Position numbers and translations under genes: made by a program. The notes below the pieces were generated by a model. The model was not told the origin of the DNA and made no database searches. It worked only from the letters and a program-made list of their open reading frames with translations. 58,499 bases of DNA from a virus, in the IMG/VR virus record IMGVR_UViG_3300038701_003495, positions 1 to 58,499 of that record, one strand, 5' to 3'. Positions 33,548 to 41,047 of the stretch are shown here, in pieces (positions within the stretch are counted from its first letter, which is position 1; each line of letters opens with the position of its first letter).

Positions 33548-34063
33548 TCACGAATCCCCCTCCATAAGCTCCGAAAAGTCGAAATCGACCCCGACGACGT
33601 CGGTGATCGAAACCTGCTCAGTCGCCCACGCTTCGACTTCGTTGTTGAGCAGCTCGACCCAGGCGGGAACCGTCACCTTCCCGAGCACAAAGCTGCGCCC
33701 CAAATTGGTCGGGCGCCAAATGCCACTGGTTCGTTTTTTGCCGTCGGCTTCGGTCGCTTGCTCGAGCAAACCCCAGTGCGCCACGGTACCAAGTTGATTC
33801 GTTCGGATTACCCATCGAGGCGCCCTCTTTGGAACGTCAATCCAATCCTCGGGCGTGCGTTGCTGTCTGACGAGCCAAGCCACAGCGGCGCCCATCGTCT
33901 TATTGAGCTTGCGGCGGTATATCTTCGCAAGCCGCCCACAACAGGGACAGTTCGCCCCATCCTTCGCACGTCGCAGAAGGTCGGCCCGTGCTTGCTCCAT
34001 GGTGAGCGCTGCCGGGCGCTGAATGGGTGCATCTAATAGATTGAGCTGGGCGGCGGTCATCAC
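33548..34063 (-). CDS. Phage protein with CxxC zinc-finger-like motif, 171 aa
   Basis: NCPCCGRLAKIYRRKLNK (about 38-55) shows a CxxC pair and basic residues. The later part (TPEDWIDVPKRAPRWVIRT, LGTVAHWGLLEQAT) resembles conserved phage proteins of the replication region. It has a 4-bp overlap with the methyltransferase. The role is unknown, possibly nucleic-acid binding. Confidence 0.75.
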   Translation of the reverse strand: MMTAAQLNLLDAPIQRPAALTMEQARADLLRRAKDGANCPCCGRLAKIYRRKLNKTMGAAVAWLVRQQRTPEDWIDVPKRAPRWVIRTNQLGTVAHWGLLEQATEADGKKRTSGIWRPTNLGRSFVLGKVTVPAWVELLNNEVEAWATEQVSITDVVGVDFDFSELMEGDS

Positions 34064-34725
34064 TGTCCTCCCAGGACCAGTTGCTCTGGTTGAGCTGTGT
34101 TAGATTTCGACTCGAGTCGTTCATCGACTTCGAGCCCCCACGAGGCCCACCCTTCGCGTCGTCGACGTGAGAACATCTCGACGCGAGGACCAGGGCTTAC
34201 CTTCTCGAATACTTCGAAAGATTCGTCGGGCTTGGCGCTATGCTCGCCTCGTGGAGCGAAAATCACCGAGGGCGGCGCAACGTCGGGAAGCTGTGTCTTG
34301 CCTCGAGTCGCGAACAAGCAAAGCTCGTGTGAACCTCGAAGGTATTGACCGAGTCCGATTTGAAGCGACTCGGGCAGATAGTCGGGGGCTATCTCGAACG
34401 AGAAAGTGCCCATGGTTGCGGCATTGATGACTTGTTGCTGGTGCCCAGGGGGAATCTTGAAGGTGCTCTTGATGCCTCTAACTTTCACCCACACCATCGT
34501 GCGCACGTAGCGGAACCCAAGGCGGTCGATGAGACCGAGGGCGTCTTGCAAGTAGTTATCGGTGGCCCAGCACCAAAGATGGGCGTCAGGCGCGAAATCG
34601 ACGCCGCTTCGAAGCAATACCTTAGCTATTTCCGGGGTGGACATAAGGGGGTAGTGATGCTGGGCCCCACGCCCCCCGCCGCCGTATTCCTCCCATGGAG
34701 GGTCCATCACGATGCAGCGGTTCAT
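34060..34725 (-). CDS. MT-A70 family adenine methyltransferase, 221 aa
   Basis: It transfers methyl to the N6 of adenine. The catalytic DPPW motif is at residues 8-11 and a SAM-region-like AHLWCWATDNYL is at about 47-58, followed by YVRTMVWVKV and a C-terminal SRRRREGWASWGLEVD. It may protect phage DNA from restriction or modify host DNA. Its stop overlaps the next start by 4 bp. Confidence 0.9.
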   Translation of the reverse strand: MNRCIVMDPPWEEYGGGGRGAQHHYPLMSTPEIAKVLLRSGVDFAPDAHLWCWATDNYLQDALGLIDRLGFRYVRTMVWVKVRGIKSTFKIPPGHQQQVINAATMGTFSFEIAPDYLPESLQIGLGQYLRGSHELCLFATRGKTQLPDVAPPSVIFAPRGEHSAKPDESFEVFEKVSPGPRVEMFSRRRREGWASWGLEVDERLESKSNTAQPEQLVLGGQ

Positions 34726-35010
34726 TCACCCCACCTCACTTTCGACGTGGACGAAGTCCGGGCGTGTCGCGCAGACCGCACCGGGTGGGGCTTCTCGCTC
34801 CTCTGAGGACGAACCATAGGGGGTCAATTCGAGCGCGCGGTCTCTGATGAACCGGGTTCGACCGATTGGCTCGAGGCTTGAGTGCTTCCCCGCTCTAACG
34901 CCAAAGACTTCGACGACGAGCGCGAGTGCTGCCGCTCTCGTAGTTTCGCGCAGTATCGAGAACACCGGTCGCCCTCGCTCGCAAAACACGAATCGCCCCT
35001 TCTCAATCAT
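34726..35010 (-). CDS. Protein of unknown function, 94 aa
   Basis: Unnamed. It has a beta start (KGRFVFCERGRPVFSI), then helix, and a polar acidic end. The start overlaps the CII-like gene by 4 bp (ATGA) and the stop abuts the methyltransferase ATG, which together support a real coding region. Confidence 0.65.
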   Translation of the reverse strand: MIEKGRFVFCERGRPVFSILRETTRAAALALVVEVFGVRAGKHSSLEPIGRTRFIRDRALELTPYGSSSEEREAPPGAVCATRPDFVHVESEVG

Positions 35011-35378
35011 CGCAACCCCAGCTTTCTCTCGACGAGTTCGGCGAGTTCATCAGCGAAGAGCTCGCGTAAAACGTGGGGCAACCTCTCGACGACCTGCTCG
35101 GGAGTCGTCGGTGGGTCGAGTTCGGCTTCCTCAGCAATTCGAATCAGACCGCGTCGGTCTGCCCGCTTGAGGGCAATCATCTCCGAAGGTCGGATGTAGT
35201 TTCGGTTCTTCTCTTCGAGCTTGAGGCCAACGCTGCTCTCGTGGCATCCCCACAAGTCGGCGATGGCTTTGTGTCCAAGGTCTGCCGCCACTGCCTTGCA
35301 GGCGGCCCGAATTCTCGCGGCGGCAAGGGCATCACGGTCGTGGTCGACCAGCGGCAAAACGTACTGATTCAGACCCAT
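35007..35378 (-). CDS. Putative CII-like transcription activator, 123 aa
   Basis: Residues about 24-70 contain a helix-turn-helix (KAVAADLGHKAIADLWGCHE, then SSVGLKLEEK), followed by a helical tail (about 85-123, ERLPHVLRELFADELAELVE) that could oligomerise. GAGG lies six bases before the ATG. It is the second gene leftward of the switch, the place of cII in lambda, and a perfect TTGC-N6-TTGC direct repeat lies only 24 bp upstream of its start. Similarity to lambda CII itself is not evident, so the call rests on context. Confidence 0.6.
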   Translation of the reverse strand: MGLNQYVLPLVDHDRDALAAARIRAACKAVAADLGHKAIADLWGCHESSVGLKLEEKNRNYIRPSEMIALKRADRRGLIRIAEEAELDPPTTPEQVVERLPHVLRELFADELAELVERKLGLR

Positions 35379-35401
35379 GCAATGCCTCGCAATGGATAGA
35401 C

Positions 35402-35434
35402 TTGCAGACCCTTGCAGTCTCTAGAGTGTAAACT
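35402..35434 (+). promoter_or_regulatory. Lambda pRE-like CII-dependent promoter
   Basis: TTGC (35402-35405), six bases, TTGC (35412-35415) is the lambda CII recognition pattern, with the -35 region between the repeats. Exactly 17 bases after the six-base gap is TAAACT (35429-35434) as -10. The promoter reads rightward, antisense to the Cro-like gene and toward the repressor, as pRE does in lambda. Confidence 0.6.
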
Positions 35435-35470
35435 CGTGCACATGTTGAACTCGTTTCGAATGTGGGGGAA

Positions 35471-35722
35471 TCAGGCTGCCGTGTGGGCTTCTTGCGAGCG
35501 CCATTGTCGCCAGCTTTGCCACTGGTCCTCGGTGACTGCCCCGCGGGTGGCTCTAGTGATCGCCATCCGAGTACCGGTCGATGGGAACCGCGAGCCCGTG
35601 GACCATCGAGAGATGTCGCTTTGGGTCACGGGCCAGCCGCGGGCGACAGTCAGAAGCTCCGCGAAGTCTTCCTGTGTGAGTTCGGGGCGTGAATCGAGGT
35701 ACTGCTTGAGGGGATTGGTCAT
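35471..35722 (-). CDS. Cro-like repressor, 83 aa
   Basis: A small helix-turn-helix protein (TQEDFAELLTVARGWPVTQS, DISRWSTGSRFP) divergent from the repressor and first in the leftward string. The ATG at 35722 lies about where transcription from the adjacent promoter would begin, so the mRNA may be leaderless; there is no Shine-Dalgarno sequence. It would bind the 35734-35778 operators and turn down repressor synthesis. Confidence 0.75.
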   Translation of the reverse strand: MTNPLKQYLDSRPELTQEDFAELLTVARGWPVTQSDISRWSTGSRFPSTGTRMAITRATRGAVTEDQWQSWRQWRSQEAHTAA

Positions 35723-35728
35723 GCGCAA

Positions 35729-35778
35729 TATTTATGACTATAGTCATTCGCACGCAAGCACATTATGACTAAAATCAT
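35729..35778. promoter_or_regulatory. Switch operators and leftward promoter
   Basis: Two operator-like sites lie between the divergent regulators: ATGACTATAGTCAT (35734-35747, a perfect 14-bp palindrome) and ATGACTAAAATCAT (35765-35778). The leftward promoter reads TTGCGT (35757-35752 on the minus strand), a 17-bp spacer and TAAATA (35734-35729), so the first operator occupies the spacer. A weak rightward promoter may use TAGTCA (35741) and TATGAC (35764). An in-frame ATG at 35765 lies within the second operator, so it is an unlikely repressor start. Confidence 0.65.
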
Positions 35779-35830
35779 AAGCCTGCGAAAACGCTTGCGA
35801 TCTGACCACGCGAGACTGCAAAACAACGAA

Positions 35831-36238
35831 ATGACTTCCGGCATTTCAGGGAACGCTAACGACAGAGTGCTTCAAAAAGTGCGTGCTCTCATGGCGGAGC
35901 GTGGCTTGAAGCAGATTGAGGTTTCACGTGGTTCGGGGGTGGGCCAGGGTCTCTTGTCTCGCTATCTGGCAGGGAAAAAGAAGACGATCTCGGTCGATAC
36001 CATCGAGAAGTTGAGCGTCTTCTTTGGCATTCGACTTCTGGAGGACGCGCTACCTCCTACCACCGAAAGCCTCGATCGGTACCTCGAGTCCGTTTACGCG
36101 AAGGACGACAAAGTGACCGACGAGGAGATCGTTCACCTAAGGCGTCTGGGCGGGGCCTTCGTCGGCCCTGATGACTCCGACCCGAATCCTCGCGCGTGGT
36201 CAAAACTTCTTGAAGCGATAAGAATGCGGTCGTCCTGA
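35831..36238 (+). CDS. CI-like prophage repressor (XRE family), 135 aa
   Basis: An XRE helix-turn-helix covers residues about 10-60 (RVLQKVRALMAERGLKQIEV, GLLSRYLAGKKKTISVDT), followed by a short helical C-terminal part. No LexA-like Ser/Lys peptidase is present, so induction would not use RecA-stimulated cleavage of this protein. The start is uncertain: ATG 35831 is preferred, while ATG 35765 lies in an operator. It is divergent from the Cro-like gene. Confidence 0.75.
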   Translation: MTSGISGNANDRVLQKVRALMAERGLKQIEVSRGSGVGQGLLSRYLAGKKKTISVDTIEKLSVFFGIRLLEDALPPTTESLDRYLESVYAKDDKVTDEEIVHLRRLGGAFVGPDDSDPNPRAWSKLLEAIRMRSS

Positions 36239-36409
36239 TACTTCCTGAATTGCCTCCCGTATTGCTCGCCGGTCTGGAGTAGCCCCAGCAAAAAAAACCA
36301 GAGCGTTTTCGACATCGACCACAGCGCGCTTGTTTCCAAGGTCTGCAACAAGAACAACGCTGTACGACCTCCCGTCCCATTCCACCTCGCAATCCTGTCC
36401 GTTCGCCAT
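36200..36409 (-). CDS. Small protein of unknown function, 69 aa
   Basis: The ATG at 36409 has AGGGGGAG nine bases upstream. It is a beta-rich start (DCEVEWDGRSYSVVLVADLG) with a basic C-terminus. Its end overlaps the end of the repressor gene by 39 bp in convergent orientation, so the two messages are antisense to each other there. It probably belongs with the lipoprotein gene upstream. Confidence 0.6.
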   Translation of the reverse strand: MANGQDCEVEWDGRSYSVVLVADLGNKRAVVDVENALVFFAGATPDRRAIREAIQEVSGRPHSYRFKKF

Positions 36410-36577
36410 TTTCAAACGCTCCCCCTGCCACTTAAGGGAGCTAGCAGTACCCTCTGACAGAACAGCCGTTCAGTGCGTCCGTTTGTCGGATTTATCTGAT
36501 AGCGACGATCATCCTTGAAGTGCCGGATTCATCAAACGAAGAGACGCGACGTGCTATTCCACTCCCATGCGGTTTAC

Positions 36578-37246
36578 TTAGGGGCTGACCCAGCGAACAA
36601 TGATGTTTTCGACTACATAGATGTCGGCGAAGCTTCTTCCGTGGGACACTCGAAACACATTCGCAGTTTTTCCAGAGGGAAGTAGCTGCTGGCCTGCCTG
36701 ACGTATTTCGTCAGGGTAGGGCCAGCACGACCTCCACCGCCGGAACGACTTGCCGACCTGCGGACGCTGCTCGAACCGTTTGCCACATCTTTTCTTGAGT
36801 TTGGCGATCCGGCCGTCTTCCGCCTTCTGACGAGCGAGTTCTTCAGCCTCGGCGAGAGCCCGCCTCTTGTTTCTTTCGGCCAATTCAGCAGCGGCGGCCT
36901 CTCGGTACTTTGTCGCTATTCGCTCGCTTTCTTCGCGACGTCGCGCTTTTTCTTCTGCCTCAGCCTTTGCTTCCTTGTCTTGCCTGGCGGCTATCTCCTC
37001 TCGTCTCTTCGCCTTTGCTTCCCTTTCTTTTCTGGATTCCTCCTTGATGGCCGCAATTTTTGCACGATTGGTTTTCGCTTTAGCTAGCCGCGCCTTGCAT
37101 TCAGATGCCCTCATTCGCAAGTAGGCCGCTTCCCCATTCGCGTACTTGCCGATTGGGCACTTCACCTCCGAATCCTTTTTTCTCGGCCAATTCGTTGAAC
37201 ATGAAGCGATCCAGGCCGCGCAAAACAACAACATCCATGGTCTCAT
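36578..37246 (-). CDS. Coiled-coil lipoprotein, 222 aa
   Basis: The N-terminus has a short signal with a lipobox-like WIASC (Cys16), and GGGGGAG lies upstream of the ATG. The body (about 40-160) is a long Ala/Glu/Lys/Arg helix like TolA or periplasmic stalk proteins. The end (about 170-222) is a compact domain with SFRRWRSCWPYPDEIRQAG. It lies next to the repressor and apart from the virion genes, which suggests prophage-time expression and a surface role such as superinfection exclusion. Confidence 0.7.
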   Translation of the reverse strand: MRPWMLLFCAAWIASCSTNWPRKKDSEVKCPIGKYANGEAAYLRMRASECKARLAKAKTNRAKIAAIKEESRKEREAKAKRREEIAARQDKEAKAEAEEKARRREESERIATKYREAAAAELAERNKRRALAEAEELARQKAEDGRIAKLKKRCGKRFEQRPQVGKSFRRWRSCWPYPDEIRQAGQQLLPSGKTANVFRVSHGRSFADIYVVENIIVRWVSP

Positions 37247-37349
37247 TTTGTTCTCCCCCGGTGAAAAAAACCTTCAACACCCAACCCCACAAAACCGAAC
37301 AAAATCAAGGGAGATGAGGTTTTCAGTGCCAACCGAAGCACACAGGCAA

Positions 37350-37399
37350 ATGACTATCGACATTTTTATCTTGACTAAATTATATCGATAGTCATAACG
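37350..37399 (+). promoter_or_regulatory. Early rightward promoter with flanking operators
   Basis: ATGACTATCGA (37350-37360) and its inverted copy TCGATAGTCAT (37385-37395) flank TTGACT (37371-37376). A -10 of CATAAC (37393-37398, 16-bp spacer) overlaps the second copy. The half-sites match the switch operators 1.6 kb away, so the repressor probably silences this promoter too. AGGGAGG follows at 37414 before the ATG at 37426. Confidence 0.65.
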
Positions 37400-37425
37400 T
37401 CATTCTCGTGACCAGGGAGGTCCCA

Positions 37426-37743
37426 ATGACGCAACTGACTACGAGCCAAGCTCGCGACAAAATCCGCGAACTGCTCAAACAAGCCGAAGCATACGAGGCG
37501 GACAGCGATGTGACTCTCGAAGAGACACACGAGCGCATGTACGCAATCTACGATGCAGCAGCGACTCATCTTGGTGAGCTGCTCGACAACCACGACGAGG
37601 CGCTTGGCCGAATCCAAGACGCCGACCCGGCAGGGCTTGATCGCAGCGACTACGTAATGTCGGTCGAGGACGACGAGACTCGAGGCGCTCGCATCGCACG
37701 GGAGATTAAGTCGTTCGCCGAATCGCTGGGGGTGGCGCCATGA
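37426..37743 (+). CDS. Early acidic helical protein, 105 aa
   Basis: The ATG at 37426 has AGGGAGG nearby (37414-37420); a GTG at 37408 lies upstream of that site and is not used. The protein is helical and acidic (ARDKIRELLKQAEAYEADSD), with no domain that I know. It is the first gene of the rightward early string and overlaps the DUF3560 gene by 4 bp. Confidence 0.75.
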   Translation: MTQLTTSQARDKIRELLKQAEAYEADSDVTLEETHERMYAIYDAAATHLGELLDNHDEALGRIQDADPAGLDRSDYVMSVEDDETRGARIAREIKSFAESLGVAP

Positions 37744-38300
37744 ATACTCGGCGAGAGCGAGCAGAGCGACGTTTGCAACGACGCGAGGAATGGGCCGAAA
37801 AAGCTCGAGCACGCAGTGAGGCCGCGCACTCGGCAGTCAGGGCAACTGCCGACGGTGTCCCGTTTGGTCAGCCAATCCTCGTGGGTCACCACTCAGAGGC
37901 CAGGTCGAGACGAGACGCGGCACGGATACACAACGGCATGGAACGCGCAGTTAGAGAGGCAGCCCTCGCCGAGCATCACGACCGCAAAGCTTCAAATATC
38001 GAAGCACGCCTCGAATCGACTATCTTTTCAGATGACCCGGACGCCCTTGAGCGGCTGGCGGAAAAGATAGCCAATCTAGAAGCAGAGCGCGACCGCCGTA
38101 AGCTGGTGAATCGCCTCTACAGGAAAGGCGACGCTGAGGGGCTCTCGGAACTTGGCCTGACTATCGAGGGCCTGAAGGCTGACATGAAGAGATTTTGGGC
38201 TGACCGCCCTTACCCTTCGTACAGCTTGAGCAATATCAGCGCGAACATTCGCCGCCTCAAGCAACGGGTCGAAGCCATTCGAGGCGGTGCAGCATCATGA
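37740..38300 (+). CDS. DUF3560 domain protein, 186 aa
   Basis: Family pattern: RRLQRREEWAEKARARSEAA, then the diagnostic GVPFGQPILVGHHSEARSRR and ARIHNGMERAVREA, followed by a coiled coil. DUF3560 proteins are common in phages, plasmids and actinobacteria, and their function is unknown. It is linked by ATGA overlaps on both sides. Confidence 0.88.
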   Translation: MNTRRERAERRLQRREEWAEKARARSEAAHSAVRATADGVPFGQPILVGHHSEARSRRDAARIHNGMERAVREAALAEHHDRKASNIEARLESTIFSDDPDALERLAEKIANLEAERDRRKLVNRLYRKGDAEGLSELGLTIEGLKADMKRFWADRPYPSYSLSNISANIRRLKQRVEAIRGGAAS

Positions 38301-38545
38301 CCAAGTGCAACTGCTGCGGCGTCACGCTGACCATCGAAGAGTGGCTCGATCTGCCGCGCATCGACGAACTCATGTGCGATGGCGACGGCGGCTGGCTTGA
38401 GCTCCGTAATCACGAATGCGGGTCGACCTTGGCGGTCCCCTACCCTTACCGCGAATCGCTCTCCTCCATGGGAAGCACCAAGCCGGGCGGGGGGCGCTCT
38501 CCCCTGCACCCCTCGTCCGGCGAACCTTTTGGAGTGGCGCTATGA
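38297..38545 (+). CDS. Small zinc-binding protein, 82 aa
   Basis: CNCCGVTLTIEEWLDLP at the start and NHECGSTLAVP in the middle give a CxCC...C pattern seen in short phage zinc proteins. The last 30 residues are Gly/Pro/Ser-rich and probably disordered. It overlaps both neighbours by 4 bp. Confidence 0.75.
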   Translation: MTKCNCCGVTLTIEEWLDLPRIDELMCDGDGGWLELRNHECGSTLAVPYPYRESLSSMGSTKPGGGRSPLHPSSGEPFGVAL

Positions 38546-38736
38546 CCCACCGCAACTACCAAAAAAACCTACAGGAGCTTCGCGATTTGCGTCTGCTCCT
38601 CAAGGAAGCCCGCACGACAATCGTCCATCTACTCGCCGTAAAGCGTCAAATCGTGGGCGACACCACCGACAGGGCGTTCAGGCTCGTCGGGCGAATCGAC
38701 GAGAAAATCGAACCCAAAAAGAATCGCAAAGTTTAA
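38542..38736 (+). CDS. Small basic helical protein, 64 aa
   Basis: The ATG at 38542 overlaps the preceding stop as ATGA. The protein is a basic helix (QKNLQELRDLRLLLKEARTT, then FRLVGRIDEKIEPKKNRK). There is no known family. It lies just before the probable recombination gene. Confidence 0.65.
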   Translation: MTHRNYQKNLQELRDLRLLLKEARTTIVHLLAVKRQIVGDTTDRAFRLVGRIDEKIEPKKNRKV

Positions 38737-38750
38737 CCAGGGAGAAACCA

Positions 38751-39800
38751 ATGTCAGCATCACAAGCTATTCAGAAGAGAGAGCCTCAACAGGTTACTCA
38801 GAATCCTATCAACCTGCTTTTTGAGCAGTTCGGCGAGGACCAATACAACGTGTTGGCGCCAGTGACTCACATGGCGGGACAACCGCCCGGCACTCGTCTG
38901 TCGGTGAGTGAGGTACGCGTCAATCCCGACCCGAAGGCCCGGGAGGTGTTTTCGATCGCCGGTGGGCAAATGCTCATAGGCAAGCCCAAGCTAGACCAAA
39001 TCGCCGCCGCCGCAGGTATCTCGTGGTTTGAAGAGCGGCAAGTGGATGGGGGGTCGCACCCTCACCTCGTGCAGATGATGGTTAGAGGTCGCATCACAGA
39101 CTTCGACGGCGTGACGCGAGAAATCACCGGCACGAAGATGATCGACCTACGTGAAAGCGTCGACGGCGTGCCGGGCAAGGACTACGAGGAGATTGTCGAC
39201 AAGGCCAGAGCCGGGAACCGTGACCCAAGCCGTCAGATTCGCGAGGCACGAAAATTCATCGCCGAAATCGCCGCTTCAAAAGCCAAGAATCGAGCTATCG
39301 CGTCGGCTCTAGGCATCAAGCGTTCGTACACCAAGGAGGAGCTTCGGAGACCGTTCGTAGTGCCGAAGTTGGTCCTTGACCCAAGCAGTGCGCACGCTCG
39401 CGATTTGATACTGGCAAACGTCGGTGGTGCGACAGCGGCTCTTTACGGCGCCAAGGCACAGGCCAACGTTGTTGATGCAGACTTCGAAGAATCCGCCCCC
39501 ACGGCTCTCCCTGGTCCAAAGGGCGGAATGGAGGGGGGCGTCCCGGCGCCCCCCTCCGAACTTCGCCACGACTCGAACGGCGAGGTTTTGGGGGACGAAG
39601 AGGTCATTCGAATCGTCAAGGAGTCCTGGGTCAAGGCTAAGGCTGCTGGGATGTCCGGCGCTGACTTCAAGGGACTATGTCAGGCCCAGACCAGCAAAGG
39701 CCGCAAGGAAGACATGACCGCAAGCGAAGCGCGCAAAGTGCTCAAGGCCGTTGAGGCGTTTGTGGCGAACATCGACGACGACGACGACACGCCTGTCTAA
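38751..39800 (+). CDS. Probable recombination-associated phage protein, 349 aa
   Basis: The ATG at 38751 has AGGGAG six bases upstream. The central block (residues 65-215: QMLIGKPKLDQIAAAAGISW, IREARKFIAEIAASKAKNRA, SALGIKRSYTKEELRRPFVV) resembles proteins found beside SbcCD-like nucleases in other phages, where a single-strand annealing or recombination-mediator role is suspected. The C-terminal region is an acidic, disordered tail ending in Asp residues, like those of SSB-interacting proteins. The role is inferred from context, not from a named domain. Confidence 0.6.
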   Translation: MSASQAIQKREPQQVTQNPINLLFEQFGEDQYNVLAPVTHMAGQPPGTRLSVSEVRVNPDPKAREVFSIAGGQMLIGKPKLDQIAAAAGISWFEERQVDGGSHPHLVQMMVRGRITDFDGVTREITGTKMIDLRESVDGVPGKDYEEIVDKARAGNRDPSRQIREARKFIAEIAASKAKNRAIASALGIKRSYTKEELRRPFVVPKLVLDPSSAHARDLILANVGGATAALYGAKAQANVVDADFEESAPTALPGPKGGMEGGVPAPPSELRHDSNGEVLGDEEVIRIVKESWVKAKAAGMSGADFKGLCQAQTSKGRKEDMTASEARKVLKAVEAFVANIDDDDDTPV

Positions 39801-39877
39801 CTCAATATTCCACCCAGTGGAAACGGGCGAATGCCGGAGATGCCCTCTAGGCCGGCACCTAACGAATGGAGAACACG

Positions 39878-41047
39878 ATGCTTTTAGCGCACGTTGCGGA
39901 CACGCACATCACAGATAGAACGCCACCGGGGGCGATGGGCCTCGAAGAGCAAGTTGAGTCGCTCAAGTGGATTGGCCAAGACGCCCAAGAGCGAGGCGCC
40001 CAGGCGATACTTCACGCCGGCGATGTCTTCGACCGGCTTTCGACACCGACTGAGCGAAACGCGGCCATCGAAGTGTTTCAGGATTGGGCGAACCGGATGC
40101 CCGTGGTGGTGGTCTATGGCAATCACGATCGACCCGGTGACTTAGACTTCTTGGCTGAGATTCGAGCGAAGAACACCATCGAAGTCCACTCGCGGCCAGG
40201 GTTGTCGCTGGTTGGAAAAAGTGTCGTCGCGTGCCTGCCATGGCCTCGAAAAGCGCACGTCGTTGCCGCCCTCGGCTCCACGAGTGCGATGGACGTTTCG
40301 CAGGCCGTTATTGAGGGCCTGCAATCGATTCTCTCTGGATTTCGCTTCGAGTTTGAAGGCCAGGTGGGCTACCGACTCTTGCTTGCGCACGCAGAGCTTG
40401 GGGCGGCTTCGCTCGACAACGGCCAGCCGGTCATGGGGCGCTGCGACATCCCGCTGTCTGAGGCTGACCTTCTCGACACCCGGGCCGATGCCGTTCTACT
40501 CGGTCATATTCACAAAGGGCAGACTCTCAGCGATCGGATTCACTACCCAGGGAGCCCACGCCCAACCGCTTTTGGGCAGCATGGGCCGCACGGCTACACG
40601 ATGGTCTCGTTGGGTGAGAACCTCCCTCAATTCGAGCGAATCACTGCGCCACACCGAGCGATGGTCACCATCGAAGCTGAGTGGGGCAAGGGTGATGTCG
40701 CCCTGCGCACAGAAGACGGCAACTTGCTTGAGAACCACTACTTGGTGAAGTCCCCAGGCAACGACCAGTCCTTTCGCCTCTCCTACACGGTCGACGAATC
40801 GAACAGGTCGGCAGCACACGCGCAGGTCGAAGTGGCCCGTGATCGACTGCTCGCCGGCGGCGCCCACTTCGTCAAGATCGACGCTCGGGTTACCACGATT
40901 CACCGAGTTCGGTCTGAAGCGATCCGAGACGCCCGCACCACACACGACCGCGTCGAAGCTTGGTGGGCATCGCGCGAAGAGAGGCCGGGGTCGGCCGACT
41001 CCGTTCTGACTAAACTTTCTGAACTCGAAGAGGCGGTGGCAGCATGA
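39878..41047 (+). CDS. SbcD/Mre11-like nuclease, 389 aa
   Basis: Metallophosphoesterase subunit of a DNA end-processing nuclease. Motifs are HVADTHITD, LHAGDVFDR, VYGNHDRPGD, LLLAHAELG and LLGHIHKGQ, all metal ligands of the family. The ATG at 39878 has GGAG six bases upstream, while the ATG at 39866 has none. It overlaps the SbcC-like gene by 4 bp, so the subunits are co-translated. Confidence 0.92.
   Translation: MLLAHVADTHITDRTPPGAMGLEEQVESLKWIGQDAQERGAQAILHAGDVFDRLSTPTERNAAIEVFQDWANRMPVVVVYGNHDRPGDLDFLAEIRAKNTIEVHSRPGLSLVGKSVVACLPWPRKAHVVAALGSTSAMDVSQAVIEGLQSILSGFRFEFEGQVGYRLLLAHAELGAASLDNGQPVMGRCDIPLSEADLLDTRADAVLLGHIHKGQTLSDRIHYPGSPRPTAFGQHGPHGYTMVSLGENLPQFERITAPHRAMVTIEAEWGKGDVALRTEDGNLLENHYLVKSPGNDQSFRLSYTVDESNRSAAHAQVEVARDRLLAGGAHFVKIDARVTTIHRVRSEAIRDARTTHDRVEAWWASREERPGSADSVLTKLSELEEAVAA

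Noticed and set aside
35765-35830. N-terminal extension of the repressor
   Set aside because: The ATG at 35765 is the first base of an operator-like site and would lie at or before the transcription start, so ATG 35831 is preferred.
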